Positions 1-13,134 of a DNA stretch of 64,000 nt are shown here, one piece after another. The notes beneath the pieces are model-generated. The model saw only the letters and a list, made by a program, of their open reading frames with translations, was not told where the DNA came from and searched no databases. Positions within the stretch are counted from its first letter, which is position 1; each line of letters begins with the position of its first letter. The position numbers were made by a program, and so were the translations under genes. Origin of the DNA: Psettodes erumei. Lineage: Eukaryota; Chordata; Actinopteri; Pleuronectiformes; Psettodidae. The stretch is taken from contig JAFBJZ010000781.1 of assembly GCA_016785225.1 (NCBI GenBank), positions 3,720,001 to 3,784,000 on the forward strand. The letters are read 5' to 3'.

Positions 1-1800
1 TGCCCATTTTGTTTTTGTTTAACCTCCTGTGAGGTCCAGCTGCAAAAAAGGTCTGTTAAAGTGAGTGTGGATTTTTTTGTCAAGAAAAATAAATATCCAT
101 AAAAAGACAGAGAAGAAAACAGGATTTGCACGTAGAAATACACACAAACAACTGCTTCCCAAACACTATTAAACATGGATATGGGGAGCTGCAGTGGCTA
201 CAAATCATTGGGATCAGAGTACTTTATTGATTTACACTAGCAGTGACACATAAAACAATTAACAATTTTCCCACAGGAACAACTTGTACAAATGCATTAT
301 GTAATATGAGCCTCTCTCTGAATCCAAATATGGCTATTTTTGAATCAAGTTACTTTGTGTGTCGTGTAAATGGACACAGGACAAGAGTCTAAACAGGCGA
401 TAGAGTGTACTATATAGAAGTGCTCATCAAAGAGCAACCAAATATTTCATGTGACAGTAAGATAATGTTTCAGAAATGTTTGGAACATATTATCCATGAT
501 TGTTCTACCTTATCACCTACGACGCAACAAAGACTCTCATCTGCTTTCTGTTAGTTTATGTGCTGTTTGACAGCAATGTTCGCTTTAGAAGCCGTGTTCC
601 TTTTCCCACGAGAGGTCTTTTCTTCCCCTCCAGATTGCAGAAGCTTTTCTGGCCACACTTTATTGTGCTGAGCGTACTGTAGCCCATCAATTTGTCACTT
701 ATCAATCACACCAAACTGGTGGACACACTGTCAAAAAAAACTATTTCATGTCACCACGGTGCTCATCGAGACATTAAAGCCTTGAAAAATGTTTTTCTCT
801 CTCCTTCCGCCAAAATAGCACTAAGGGAAAATTCAGCTGTGAGTGACAGCGGTGGAGATTGCACAAGGGGACAGGTACAACAGCTAATCCAAGTTGGGAG
901 CAAAATGAAATCATGTTCTGCAGTAGAGTTCATCCAACTTTTTCAGCATTCCTGCTTTTCGCTGAAAAATATGGATAGATGAATCATCTTGACTTCACAC
1001 CTGTGTCTCTGTATCGAGTAAACACCCACAGAGCTGTTGTTGTTGGTGGCAAGTAATTTTAGCGTTCTGCCTCTAAGAGAAATAGCTATTACTGTTCTCT
1101 CTCCAACAGCCTCCATTTGAAACATGAGTGTGTGGCGACAGTGTGAAGACGCAGTTAACAATCTGTTGCACAAGCAAGGGAGGTGCAAAAAATGGGCTCA
1201 AAATAGTTGTGGGTGCTATCTGCAGGGGGATCTGGACAGAGATGCTGATCGTGATGAGGATTCAGACGGTCTGGATTTGGAAAATTATGCCAAGTTACAT
1301 ACTGCAGATGCAGACAACATGGGACCTGGACATGTGTCATTACACTTCAGACAAGAATAACCATCTCTAGAGCAGATAGAAAAGTCGATCTTGTGAGAAA
1401 ACATGCCCATATCAGTCAATATCCGTTGCCATAAATTATTTAATGCTGGAAGCAAAAATGATTTTGGATTTTCTTATAAAAGATTTATGCATCGAATTGT
1501 GACAAAAATACTTAAGTGAAATAGAAACGCACGATATAAAGTCATCTGTCATTGTTTGTCTTCTTCAGGAAACACGCTGTTCATAAAAGCTTCTCAGATT
1601 CACAGGATGTGAAATATCTGTCTTAATTTCAGCACTCTCTGTTTTTCCACAACAAACTACATCCAAACTCTCCCCGCATGTTAAAAGAACAGTATATTTA
1701 TATATAACAGTATATTTCGCAGGTTTAACACTGTATATAGATATTAGAACGCCCTACAGGAATCTTAAGCATTGCTTTATAATATCTTATATTACGTGAA
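1..1800. other. Left-edge non-coding DNA, no gene seen
   Basis: AT-rich sequence with only short open frames (at most about 96 codons) that show no recognisable family, no splice-site-flanked exon and no codon-like composition. It may be upstream flank of the Y8-type receptor gene. I see no repeat that I can name. Confidence 0.5.
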
Positions 1801-1829
1801 GGCTCAACCTGTCCTAAATGAGGTACCTC

Positions 1830-2170
1830 ACTTATGCCTGTGCCTCAGGTGGAGGAAACGGACCATGTGCGCAAATTTCAAATAACTCCCATTTCCCCGT
1901 TAGACCCCGTTGTGTGCGCCTGTGCGCGTGTGTGCCTTCACGCGCGTGTTCACACGTTCGCGCGCGCGTGCGAGCCGCGGAGAAATGTATTATGTAACAT
2001 GTTCGCAATCTCATCCCTGCCCGAGTCTGAGGCGCAAGGTCGCTTTAAGAGATATCTCGGCTCCTATCAGGGCTCCTGGCACCTCCTCCCTTCTCCTCTA
2101 CCAAAAACTCTGAGTGGCTTCTCACCTGATGCAAAGCGCTACTCGAAGTCCCAGAAGAAAGAATATCTCG
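1830..2170 (+). other. Possible 5' non-coding first exon of the NPY receptor gene
   Basis: A GC-rich island in an AT-rich surrounding (alternating GCGC/TGTG stretches around 1905-1980) ends at position 2170 in a good donor, CTCG followed by gtaagaaa. A strong acceptor (TTATTTTTCAG) lies at 4289-4299, 158 bases before the receptor start codon. NPY-receptor genes usually have a non-coding 5' exon, so an exon here spliced over about 2.1 kb to position 4300 is plausible. This is inference: no transcript evidence is available, and the 5' end of the exon cannot be placed. Confidence 0.3.
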
Positions 2171-4299
2171 GTAAGAAACAATGGCTAATTTGACGGGGTT
2201 TTTAAATTTTGATTGAAACACGGTATTTTGTGTTGCAAGTCTTTTTGAAAAGGCGGTTGCGTAAATGAAAGTAAGAAATCAGATTTTCTTATAGGGTTGA
2301 TGGTGTTTTTTTAAATTACCGAAGCTCTAATGTCTCAAATAGGCTACTTGACACTATTGTATCTTTACTGGGGTTTAAAGGTGCAGGTAGTCTTTTTTAA
2401 ATAGTCTGGTGCTGTTTAGTGGACATCCAGCAGGTCTTAGGGTGAATTATGGTTCTCACGGTGGAGAAAAGAGGAGCCTCCTCCTCCTCCACCTGTCCGG
2501 AGCCGGGAAAGTCAGCCTCACTGCTGCGGTCAGACGGACTGCTCCAGGGCAGCTGCAGAGACGGAGCCTCGGATACGCTCACACTTTGCATCCATTCGTG
2601 TGTTTTTCATACGCGTGAATTGTAACTATTTTTGCATGAGCAAATACCAACTTGTGGCTATTTTTGTGTCATGGCAAAGTGATTTAGTGAGGTGACTGAA
2701 CAGAGCTGATGTTCAGGACGGAATAACAATCATATTTGCAATTTGTAGATATCTCTATCTCTAATTTCTCTAACTTCTATGTCTGGTTTTTCCTACAGGG
2801 AGTTTACAGTTCCTCTCACATTGTACGTCTTTTTTAACGTCTCTGTAGGCTTTTACTGTATTCGTAATATGCTGAGGATCAGTATAAGTATAGTATGTCT
2901 CATGTTAAGTATTAATAATGTCTGTGTACCTTTCCTTGTCCTGTTACTCGGTCTGTCCTACCTGCATCACAACACAAAGCAATGCATCACTTTAAGTGTC
3001 CAGCTTCTGCCATAGATGATCAGCATCGAGGCTGCCGGTATGGCCATGATGTGCAGACCGCACATCCAGAAAGTCTGCCAGTTTAAGTCAGGGTGACATG
3101 GGGGCTTTATTTTCCAGACGTCTAAACACAGAAGACTGTGTACCACAAAGGAATTCAAGTTGTATCACTGTACTATCGCTGTACTACTGCTCCTTGTACG
3201 TTTGGTAACTTTCGTTATGAATACTCTGGCTTTGTTTGTAATTACGACTGATGAAACCGCACATTATAATGACATTACAGCTCATAAAGAGACAGCCACA
3301 AGCAATTAATGGCCTGTCTGTCCTCATTTGTCATCATTAAGAAATTGTCAATTAAAAATGATGAATCCTCTCAATCCTCTAGATTTCATTCTGGTAACGT
3401 AACTGCTGCAAAACTAATTTCTGTGCAGTTGAGCTGTGGGCAAAACACTTTGGTTAACCTTTACTGTTTTCACTGCTACATGTTCACACACACATACTGT
3501 ATATATGCGTGAATGCACATATCGTTAAGATTTTGTTGGTCTTGGTGTCGTGAAAATTAGTTTCTGTTTCGAAGTACCAGTTGTTTTTTAGAAATTTTGA
3601 GACTCGCATGTGCTGTCAAGTCTGGGAGTTTATTGTGAGTGCTCAATGACAATGAGAGGTGTTTGTTCCCTTACAGACAGAGACACAACAAGTCCCTTTT
3701 AAGTTTGTGGGAGAAAACTGTCAGCGTAGTCATCATAACCATTATTGTGATGGAAATTTAAAATCAGCACGCCATTATAGTGATGCCACAACGTCTGGAT
3801 CTGTGCTGCTTTCTTGATGATACGCCATCAGCACATCATTTATTCTTATAGCCTGTGATCGAGGAGATGGAAAATTTGCATTCTGCCAACAGCCTCACGT
3901 TATCTTCACACCAACATTAAGTATTCATTTCATAAAGCTCTGCTTTTGTAATATCAAATCCACTGCCGCCGTGTACAGAGGTGAAATTGGACCACCAAAT
4001 ACATCTCAGCACCAAAAAGACACTTGTGGAATTACATCCGGGACAGCTGTGAATTTAAAATCCTATCCTGCAGCAGGAGAATCACCCTCTGCCAAGCATC
4101 CTCATTTAAAAGAAGTTACAGTGTAATGATGCAGTGTGTTTAATCAGCAAGTGAGGATCAATTTCTTTTTATTTTACAGTTTTGGTTGGAGTGACAGTTT
4201 GAATGATAACAAACCCCTTATATTATTTTTTTGTAAACAAACATTTCATGACTGGAAATTAGCTTAAGGTTACTAACTTCTTTTATGTTTATTTTTCAG

Positions 4300-4457
4300 G
4301 CAGAAATGAAGACTGCTGTAAAGACTGACAAAGATTAAGAATGAGGGAAAGCTGTAAAAAATGCAAATAATATTCATGAACTAATTACAGCAGGTGTGAC
4401 ACAACAAATTAGATTTAATTAGTTCCTAGCCTTTGAAGGGAGCCCAGGAAAACCACC
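4300..4457 (+). promoter_or_regulatory. 5' UTR segment of the NPY receptor exon
   Basis: The stretch begins directly after a strong splice acceptor (TTTTATGTTTATTTTTCAG) and runs to the start codon at 4458. The context immediately before the ATG is ACCACC followed by ATGG, a near-ideal vertebrate initiation context. Several upstream ATGs lie in this leader, including 4306 and 4341. Confidence 0.5.
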
Positions 4458-5561
4458 ATGGAGCCAGAACACAACACTAATCACAACCAAGCCTTGAGGA
4501 AAGAGATACTGTTGAATTTCACTGAGGACTGCTCTCTCTCAGTGAGTGGCACCACTTTTCTCATCGTTGCATACAGTGTGGTTATGGCGGTGGGTCTCAT
4601 TGGGAACTCTTGCCTGGTGTTCGTCATCACGCGGCACAAGGAGATGCGCAACGTTACCAACATCTTCATCGTCAACCTGTCTTGCTCTGACATCCTCATG
4701 TGCATCGTCTGCCTGCCGGTCACCATTATCTACACTCTGATGGACCACTGGATCCTGGGAGACATCCTCTGTAAGCTCACGCCCTTCATCCAGTGTACGT
4801 CAGTTACTGTTTCCATCTTTTCCCTCGTCCTTATCGCTATGGAGCGCTACCAGCTCATCGTCCATCCGACTGGGTGGAAGCCTGTGGTGGGCCAGTCCTA
4901 CCTGGCTGTGGCTGTCACCTGGATTGCGGCCTGCTTAATCTCAGTACCTTTCCTCTCATACACCGTACTTACCTTGCCTTTCCAGAACTTAAGCATCCTC
5001 CTCCCAGTCAGTGATCACCTTGTTTGTATGGAGCAGTGGCCATCACTTCAAGAACGGCGAGTTTACACCACCTCCCTGCTCGTCTTCCAGTACTTCCTTC
5101 CTCTCGTCCTCATCATGGCCTGCTACCTGCACATCTACCTGCGCCTGAGGAGGAGGAAGGATATGGTGGAGCGTGGCAGGAGCGCCACTCAAAAGAAAAA
5201 CAAAGGCTCCACAAGGATTAACGCCATGTTAATCTCCATAGTGGTGGCCTTCTCCCTCTCGTGGCTCCCTCTCAATATCTTCAACACGGTGTTTGACTGG
5301 AACCACGAGGCCATTCCGACCTGTAACGATGACGCCATCTTCTCCTTCTGTCACCTCACGGCAATGGCCTCCACCTGCATCAACCCCATCATTTATGGTT
5401 TCCTCAACAGCAATTTCCAGAAACACCTCAAGTCCACTCTGTTGCACTGTCGCTGCTGGGGGATGGCAGAGCGGTACGAGAGTGTCCCGCTCTCCACTGT
5501 CAGCACAGAGGTCACCAAGGGGTCAATTTTGAGTAACGGATCTATCAACATCAATACTTAA
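4458..5561 (+). CDS. npy8r: Neuropeptide Y receptor, Y4/Y8 type (probably Y8)
   Basis: This intronless CDS encodes a 367-aa class A GPCR for NPY/PYY-family peptides, a Gi/o-coupled plasma-membrane receptor. Seven hydrophobic segments are visible. The N-terminus has a glycosylation site (NFT at 20-22), and extracellular loop 2 has another (NLS at 177-179). Cys105 and Cys190 are placed for the loop-linking disulfide. The DRY position reads ERY (129-131), TM6 has SWLP, and TM7 ends in NPIIY (309-313). An Asp at the top of TM6 (FDWNHEA, D280) and PTGWKP in intracellular loop 2 are typical of the Y1/Y4/Y6/Y8 subfamily. The tail has CRC (331-333), a likely palmitoylation site, and a Y4/Y8-like PLSTV-TEV-KGS motif. 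I favour Y8 over Y4 because of linkage to FGFR1 rather than FGFR2. I cannot tell the teleost duplicates Y8a and Y8b apart. The start is chosen for its ACCACCATGG context. Confidence 0.93.
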   Translation: MEPEHNTNHNQALRKEILLNFTEDCSLSVSGTTFLIVAYSVVMAVGLIGNSCLVFVITRHKEMRNVTNIFIVNLSCSDILMCIVCLPVTIIYTLMDHWILGDILCKLTPFIQCTSVTVSIFSLVLIAMERYQLIVHPTGWKPVVGQSYLAVAVTWIAACLISVPFLSYTVLTLPFQNLSILLPVSDHLVCMEQWPSLQERRVYTTSLLVFQYFLPLVLIMACYLHIYLRLRRRKDMVERGRSATQKKNKGSTRINAMLISIVVAFSLSWLPLNIFNTVFDWNHEAIPTCNDDAIFSFCHLTAMASTCINPIIYGFLNSNFQKHLKSTLLHCRCWGMAERYESVPLSTVSTEVTKGSILSNGSININT

Positions 5562-6560
5562 ATCCAAGCCTTTTCCTTAAAAGACAAAGACAAAACTACT
5601 GGGGCCTCTCCAGCCCCCATTGTGTCATCCTTTAGAGCTTTTCTTGCTTCATTGCTTACAAAAGCAAGGTTGACATTTACAAAGTTTTAAACATCCTAAG
5701 AGCAGTCCAGAGGGAGAAGAATGACGTCACTTAACCAGCATCGTGCGGTGCCCATGATTCAGTATGAGTTCACATGTAAGAGGAAGTAGATAACAAAATG
5801 ACGGTGCAAAGGTTGGACATGTAAATATTATTGGTCGACTGAAGACTTCACATGAGCACTGTTGCAACTGTATTCTGTAGAGTCCATTCCCCATGTGCTT
5901 TGGGGATCATGTGACTGAAGAGAGCATTTAATCTTGTATACAAATGTCATGTTTACTTTCTCAAGTACTGGGATCTACTCAGACGTTACAGAGAAATGAA
6001 TATCAGCTATCTTGGGTTTGCTTTTCACATATTCACCTGCTGCAAAATGAACCACCAGAGAGTATTGAAAGGACAAATGGTTTGGGGTTGTTGTTTTTTC
6101 AGTTTTGCTATTTTATGTTAATAGTATTGATGAAAATATTAAGGGATTGTGAACTGTGATGTGTTAGTGATTATCGACAAAGTAGCTTATTACACAACTG
6201 GAGGAGAGAACATTACCGCATTAAATGTGGCTCCAGGCATTCATTCAGCAGTTTTACTAGCGTCATCTTAATGCATTTCTTATTACCTAAAATCACCACA
6301 AACGATATAATGATCTTTTACAAAGGACCTTGGCAAGAGCTATATACATTTCTTCTGTCTGCCAAGGTCTTCTTTGCAGTATATTGTGTGTAAGGGATGG
6401 TTTTTCTCATAAAATGTTCAATACAACAACCATATATCAAGTGCCATCGGAGCAGGGTTCTTCTGTTGTATATAACATTAAATACATGTGTGGCCTGTAA
6501 AAGATGTGACAGTTGTAGTTTATGGTGTGGTTGGCAATAAAGAGCACTGTTTAGCATAGC
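5562..6560 (+). other. Probable 3' UTR of the NPY receptor gene
   Basis: AT-rich sequence follows the stop codon, and the first canonical AATAAA on this strand that fits a 3' end is at 6536-6541. This implies a 3' UTR of about 1 kb. There is no convincing coding potential inside it. Confidence 0.5.
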
Positions 6561-9555
6561 AGATATGGCTTAGGAAACCTGTTGTTAGTCACTTCTGTTT
6601 GTGGTACTGATCTCAATTAAAGCATTTACTATTATATTTAATCATTAAGTCTAATCCCAGTCTTGACTAACTGTTGTTACATGTTGCTTGCTCAACTGCT
6701 GCATTTCTTTTTATTTGGGCAAACTTCATTTCCACCTTGCTTTCTGTGTGTGTTTTATACAAAAATTGATTTTTCATCCTTTCAACCACATTGTTCTCCT
6801 CTTGAACCAATAACTGATCAGTCGCATCAAAGACTCCACACTGCACCATGTCAGCTGGAACAGTAGGAGGCAATGTGGAGTGTGAGATCCAAATTCCTCA
6901 GAGATTATAGCACTGACGTGTTTCAGCATGAGCTAATCAACTATTAAATGACATGGCAGTGTTTAAGTATGGGATATTTCTTTTTTGGAAAAGCAAAAAA
7001 ACATTTCTAAAAGATCAAAACCTTTTTATTGTCTGTCTGAGGTCAAATTCAGTGCGCTGCGTGTGCGTGCATTATTCAGGGGGAAGCCTCAGATCAAAAC
7101 ACAGTTTTAGATTTGCTTGTAGTGTTGAATAAATCAGTGCTGTTTGGTGCCTTAGATGTTCAACAGCATGGGGAGGGGAAAAAAATCCTGTGTGAAAGAC
7201 CAGTGGGAATTGTGCAAAATATTCAAGCTGAGGTGAGGGCATGTTAACCGTTATCTGCCTGAAAGCGGTAGCATATCACCTCATCGGGAAGAAGGTAAGG
7301 TTTTTGCTGTCAGGAGCCTTTTAGCTTTGACGGCATGTCCAAGAGGTCATGTTAGGGATTTTTACACCTTACTGAAAGCCAGGCATGTTTTTGACAGTCT
7401 CCCACACCCTGCCAAACAGTTTCCTAAGGCCCAGAGAGCTCTCAGAGGTCCTTCTCAGCATAATTGACTATGTGCTGCTTTGGTCTGATCTGACCTTTAC
7501 AGACTGTCAATCCGTACCCCTTTCCTTCCTTCCTCTCACCTGCTTTTCCTTCAAAACACCACAAAATGTAGTCGTAGTGTTCATTTGCTTTGGAAAAAAG
7601 CACCCAAGATGCTGGAGGTGCTGGCGGACTCAAGCAACACTTGACAATGAATGGAGCTTAAAATGATGCTGTTGTACATTGTTACCCAAGTAACTGTTAA
7701 GGGTCTAGGAGCACATTAATGTGCTATGAAATGAAGCTCAGCTGGAGACAAACACTTAATGACTCCATGGAGCCAGACTAGCCTTGTCAGTGGAGCAGTT
7801 TCAGAAAGATTAGCATCTTGGTTCTCTACATTTTAATTTAGAGTGGTTCTCATATAAGCAATCTTGGCAGATGACAGGAATATGAACTACATAGTTGGCC
7901 AAAGGTTTCCTCAAGCTGTTGTTTTGCACATTTAAATTATCCCCAGTGCCTTACTACTGTAAGAATAGAGCATAATTCATCCTGTTTTTTTTCTCGTACC
8001 CAAGTTAAGACTAATTATATTAGCCTTCAGTGCTTTCTGTCACTCGGTGGAAGAAAGTCCTTCCCACGACGTGTGAATCATTCCCCTCTATCCAGCGCTT
8101 GTAATGATCAGGAGGCTACAAAAGACGTCTTTGTATCCACCACATACAGGATCTATAAATATTAGTATAAAGTGAATCTGCAGAGTCCACACTGGGCCAG
8201 AGGAATTTTGAGAAGTTGCATAGGTTTCCATACTAAAAAAATCCTTTTCAGCTAACTATCTTGTATGCACTATGCCAAAGTCAGTGGCCTTGTGTACTTT
8301 TGATCCCTTGTGGGAGTGGACTTATCTTTTAATTTTGGCATGTGAAAAGGTCAAGGTTCTAATTGTTATTCTTATTCAATATACTAACATCTGTAGGACA
8401 CACTGAAACAGGCAGTAAGCTCATGTAAGTGTCAAACAAATACATCAGCTCAGTTGATAATGTCCTTGCTATCTTTCCATTGGATTGGCATACTGGTTAT
8501 GCTTTGCAGTGGGCACTAATTCATCAGATCTACTGTGTCAGAGAGGTTTTATTTCATGGAGCATTTCCTGGTTATACCTATTAATTAGATAACAGCATGA
8601 ATGTTGCAATAGCCTGTTAATGTCCCAGACCTGGGTTACACCCACACACACAATCGTCCAGAAAGAAATAATGGCAAAAGAGTCTCCAGTTTTAAAATAA
8701 ATCTAAAAATTTTGAATTATCACTTGTATATTGGAGGATATTTATGGGCATAAATTTGTCTCCATGACTTCAGCGGACATTACATTAATTTACAATCATA
8801 TCCTGAACCTTAATCTTGACTACTACTTGCCTAGGACAAGCTCCCATGATGTGACTGGGTAATACCTAAAGAGGAATTTTTTCCATCTGTGTTATCTTGC
8901 CCTGACAATTTAGGGTCTGGTCTGTGTGTCTGACCTTCCATTTTCTTTGATCAGAAGAAAATAGGAGGACCACAATCTGCTTCAGTTGCCTGGTTACAGC
9001 TTCCTCAAGGGTTTCAGTGGGTTTCCTTTAAACTGACACAGAGCACTGAGCTATTAAAGCCACTTTATTAAACACTGACAGCGGAGCTACGCCAGGCTGA
9101 AGCAGTCTTAGTGTAACCAGCTCAGTCAAATGTTTATCTTTCGTGAAAAGAACAAAAAAAAGCAAGTGAGACGTGACATTTATTGCTGGGGATACATATT
9201 GACACATAAAGAGGCCATCTTGTTGACTCGCATTGGCTTATCAAGGTGGTGGAGTTGTAAGCAGAGCAGCCACTGGAAAGTAATGGGGATGTATTTTTGA
9301 GCAGCCTGTCATGGCAGGAAAAGCACAGGTGTAATTAAAATAAGTAGCTTGGCTAAATGTAAAAAAAATATATATATATATGAGCATTAAAATTATTGCT
9401 CCATAAATTTTGTTACCTTCAGACAGACTCACTCCTTCAGCCTGTTTCCGGTCCATATGTTAAATTAAGATAACCAGCTACTGGAAGATGCTCCATATTT
9501 ATCACATAGACAGGAGAGTAATATTGAAAGGAAGAGGTTGGTAATTGGAGAAATA
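6561..9555. other. Intergenic AT-rich DNA
   Basis: No exon, RNA gene or nameable repeat was seen. Short open frames here have no splice-site support and no family resemblance. Confidence 0.5.
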
Positions 9556-9712
9556 AACTCGCTCACTTGCCGAGAGTTAGCTATATATCTTAGTTGTCTG
9601 TCCCAGTCCAACTATTACATGAAGATTACCTGTTACATTTGGGCAAAGCCTTCTGCTTTAGTTAATGCAAAGCTAAGCAAAGCTAAGCAAAGCTAACCGG
9701 CTGTTGTGATTT
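9556..9712. repeat. Degraded teleost dispersed repeat fragment with short tandem unit
   Basis: The stretch starts with a phrase like CTTGCCGAGAGTTAG, and at 9669-9698 contains a tandem array of the unit AAGCTAAGCA followed by GCTAACCGGCTG. These phrases resemble a dispersed element common in teleost introns; a fuller copy appears at about 27070-27290. The family name cannot be assigned from sequence alone. Confidence 0.35.
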
Positions 9713-10936
9713 CATTGTGCTGACATAACAAACAGTGCTGTCTGAAATAACTGACCACCCCAATATTTTGCAATGGTATTATTTAATAATACAGTTTAGC
9801 ATAGTTTTGACTTTTAAAAAATGTAATAATTAAGTTTTGCTTCAAGTAATGCATCTGGTACGATGTCTTTGATTTTTAAATGTAGGGTAGATGGACACTG
9901 AGAGATACCGTTCACGATGGCACTGATCTTGAGTAAATATTTTATGTCCTGCTGTGCAATTACCTTTCATATATTTATCCCTTATCAAATCACTTCCAAT
10001 AAAGGACAATACTTGACCCATATGGTGTTGTCTGCATGGTCAATGGAAGTAGCTGCAATCTCATCAACAAGGTGAAACCCACGGAAGTGATTTTCTTTGT
10101 GTGTTTGCTGAATAACAGTGGAGTGACAAACAGATTGAACTACTATGAAAAACACACTTTCCATTGAAGATAAGAGTGTGGCAACACCATACACTGGTCA
10201 GCAGGATATTACAGGCTGTTGTACCATTGTCAAAAACACCATGATGAATATACTTCAATATGTTTTTTCACTTTGTGTAAATTCCACACTCTACTCACAA
10301 ACACACACATGTTGCTTGCTCAAATAATTTTCGCGTTGCTTAACCATCCATGAGTAAGCACTTTTATCATCCAAGGAGATTGTGTATTGGGTGTGAACCG
10401 ATCCAAGCAAACAATGACCTATTACAATACAATAAATTGGCTTCAGACACATGTCCTCTTGGTGAACAAACACAATTAAGGACAGTAAATTACAATAAAT
10501 CAAAATGTTGATAAGACTGGATTGAAGCGTTCGAAAACAGTGTCCATAGAATGTTAGAAGCAGTCAGAAAGACAGTCTTGACTCTACAGTGTTTGGCACA
10601 TTATTTTATTAATCAGACAGGCACAGAGCTACAAAGGAGAATAAACCTCAAGGAATCAGCATGTTGATTTCTAGTGCCCTCCTGTGGCTGAGTACTGAAC
10701 TCCTAATAATTATGTAATGTTCAGGTCATAATGTTAAAGCTAGTTAGTTAAGTAGTTTTTTCAATCACCCACATCTGTCAAATGGTGTTGGACATAATCA
10801 GTGGGAGAATAAGTATTGACATTTTTTAGATCAAAACATTACTGTACATGAATGTAAAAATATGTTATTACTGGTAAAGACCTTTTGTTCAAAATCTTAG
10901 TCTGTAACTGCCTGCTCCCACAGACTCAGTGTTTCT

Positions 10937-11450
10937 ATCTGTCACAACCTACCCGTAGAGACACTGGTTTAATTTCCTGTTTTATTTTGATAGTGAATTC
11001 CTAGTGTGTCTTGTATAACTTTACTTCCCGTGGTTGATTGTCTGCCCCGCCCTAACATGTTCCACCTGTGTCTCATTATCCCTACCACCCTGGTGTGTAT
11101 ATATACGTAGGCTTGGTCTTTCTTTCCATCTTGCTCAGTTTGTCTGTTCCACCCTGTGGTTTTTGTTCTGTTTTTGCCTCACTGTTGCTGCTGTGGCTAC
11201 TATTTTGCTCTGTTTTTGCTAGGCTGTTCCTTCATGTTGGTTTATGTAAATTAATGCTTCCTATCCTCCCAGTGTTTGCTGGTATTTTTGAGTTTGGTTT
11301 CCCATTGGTTCATTGTTTTGTAAGTTTTTCTTCTGTTTAGTTTTTGCACACTGTTTTTGATTATTAAGTTCCTGTTATATTCATCCCCACCTGTCTTCCA
11401 TTGTCTGCATTCTGGGTCCTGCACCTTGATTCAGAGTAACATCTTACCCC
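10937..11450. repeat. Dispersed repeat, copy 1 (related to 12460-12941)
   Basis: The segment shares an ordered series of phrases with the copy at 12460-12941: CCTGTTTTATTTTG, GTCTGCC-C-C-CTAA-TGTTCCAC-TGTGTCT, TTATCCCT, CTGGTGTGT and a final TGTCTGCATT-TGGGTCC. The two are paralogous insertions in the same orientation about 1.5 kb apart. The flanking inverted repeat that delimits copy 2 is not intact here. It probably derives from a non-autonomous DNA transposon, but the family is not identified. Confidence 0.55.
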
Positions 11451-12459
11451 TGAGGCCTGTACTACGAAGCAAGGTCAACATATCCAGGATATCTTTATTT
11501 CCTGGGACTTGATAAGTGAACTCAGGGCTTCTCAAGCACGTTCACATGAAACAGGCGGTGTTTACAGCATATGGCAAATCACAAACATGAACAAGTCCTC
11601 ATATTAAGTACAAACTATAATATCAGACAAATATGAAGAAGTTAAACAGATAATCTGGACTAAAAGCGGCAGTTGCAACTTTCAACTGCAGTAAGGAAGG
11701 ATGGTAAAAATAAAATGTCTGACTGTATTAGTGCGTGAATCAGGTTTATGACTGCTCCATCAGTCAATAAATTATAAATAACTACATTTATGTTTACATT
11801 AAATTCATGTGTTGCATAGGTGTATTCTTATGGTGTAAATGACAGTTAAACCTTATTTTCTTACAAAAAAATGTATAACAACATAATTCAAAGCTGTAAG
11901 TAGGCTTAACTACCATATCTTATAAGTCCAACAACCAGACTTTAGTGCCTCAGTGCCTTTTTGGCGTGATATCAGTGAACAAAAGCGCAGTTAAATGGTT
12001 TTGACATTACTGTAGCCAACAGCAGAAAAGACTTAATGAAGACGAAGGGAGGGGGCCCTCCTACACAGGAGAGCACTCCTGCTGAGGAGCTGGCCCTCAG
12101 CCGTAATTAGGGTCACCCCCCCAAATCACCCACATCGTCTATAAAAGTACCCCTAACGACGTTACTGAGAGCACATGACATACTTGCCCTCCTCAGAAAC
12201 CCTCTGCATGTTGGGTTCACCACATCTTGAAATTTGACAAGGTCAGCTAAAAAAATCAGCAGTATTAACAGCAAAATAAAGTATCATCTGATCTGGTTGA
12301 GGAGGAGGTGGTCATATCTGTCTAAACAGTTCAAACAAAAGCTAAAAATCATACATCTCTGACTTTAAATATACTTCAGCCAAACTTAGCCAAACTTAAT
12401 CAAAAGCAAATTAGGTTTTCTGGTCTACATCAAACAGACTGGAATGGATTTTTAAAGGC

Positions 12460-12941
12460 ATTGTGTCACAGTTTACCTCCAGAGACTCCGTACAGTCTCT
12501 TGGTTGTTTTGTTTGGACTCTGTTTTGGGGGGTTTGTTTCCTGTTTTATTTTGGTAATGATTTCCTATGCCTTGTGTTGCTGTACTTCCCATGATTAATC
12601 GTCTGCCTCACTCTAATGTGTTCCACTTGTGTCTTGTTATCCCTGTACCCCTGGTGTGTCTCTGTCTTTCCCTCTGTCTTTGTCAGTTGGTCTGTTGTCA
12701 TTTAGCTTTGACTTGATATTTTGTCCTGCTGTTGTTTGCTGCTCCTGTTCTTGTAGATTTTTGCACTCCTGTGTTTTTCCTGTGCACCCCTTAGTATTTT
12801 CCTGAGTTTCCCAGTTTTCAAGTATGGATTTAATTCATTTAATTCTTGTGACTTGGTCATTTTTTTGTTAAATCAAAATTCCCTTGCTTGTCTGCCTCTG
12901 TCTGCATTTGGGTCCAAGTTCTTGCACTTTGGTGACACAAT
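12460..12941. mobile_element. Non-autonomous element bounded by a perfect 10-bp inverted repeat
   Basis: The left end reads ATTGTGTCAC (12460-12469) and the right end reads GTGACACAAT (12932-12941), exact reverse complements enclosing 482 bp. The interior has no long open frame and is similar in order and wording to 10937-11450. Terminal inverted repeats plus a second copy nearby fit a MITE-like DNA transposon. A target-site duplication is not obvious, so the exact boundary could be off by a few bases. Confidence 0.5.
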
Positions 12942-13134
12942 CTGCTGTATGCCAGTTTATAACTGCTAGGGCAGCACAAATCAAAATCATGACACTGAGG
13001 TGAATCTGTATCTGAAGAAATACAAGTAAGATAAAAGAGCACAGAGAATATCAGAGGTAAGGCAGAAAACATTTAATGAAAGAGCCATGGCATTTGTGTT
13101 ATGCTAATATAATTACTTCAAAATCAAGTAATCA

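Noticed and set aside
1834..2193. Open frame of 119 codons on +
   Set aside because: It lies in a GC-rich dinucleotide-like stretch and shows no family features; the region is more likely a non-coding exon.
4481..5532. Several open frames on both strands inside the receptor gene
   Set aside because: They are shadows of the 367-aa receptor CDS, which fully explains the region.
9669..9698. Short tandem repeat resembling a small array of spaced repeats
   Set aside because: Three contiguous 10-base units without spacers, within a degraded dispersed repeat; not a CRISPR-type array, which would not be expected in a vertebrate.
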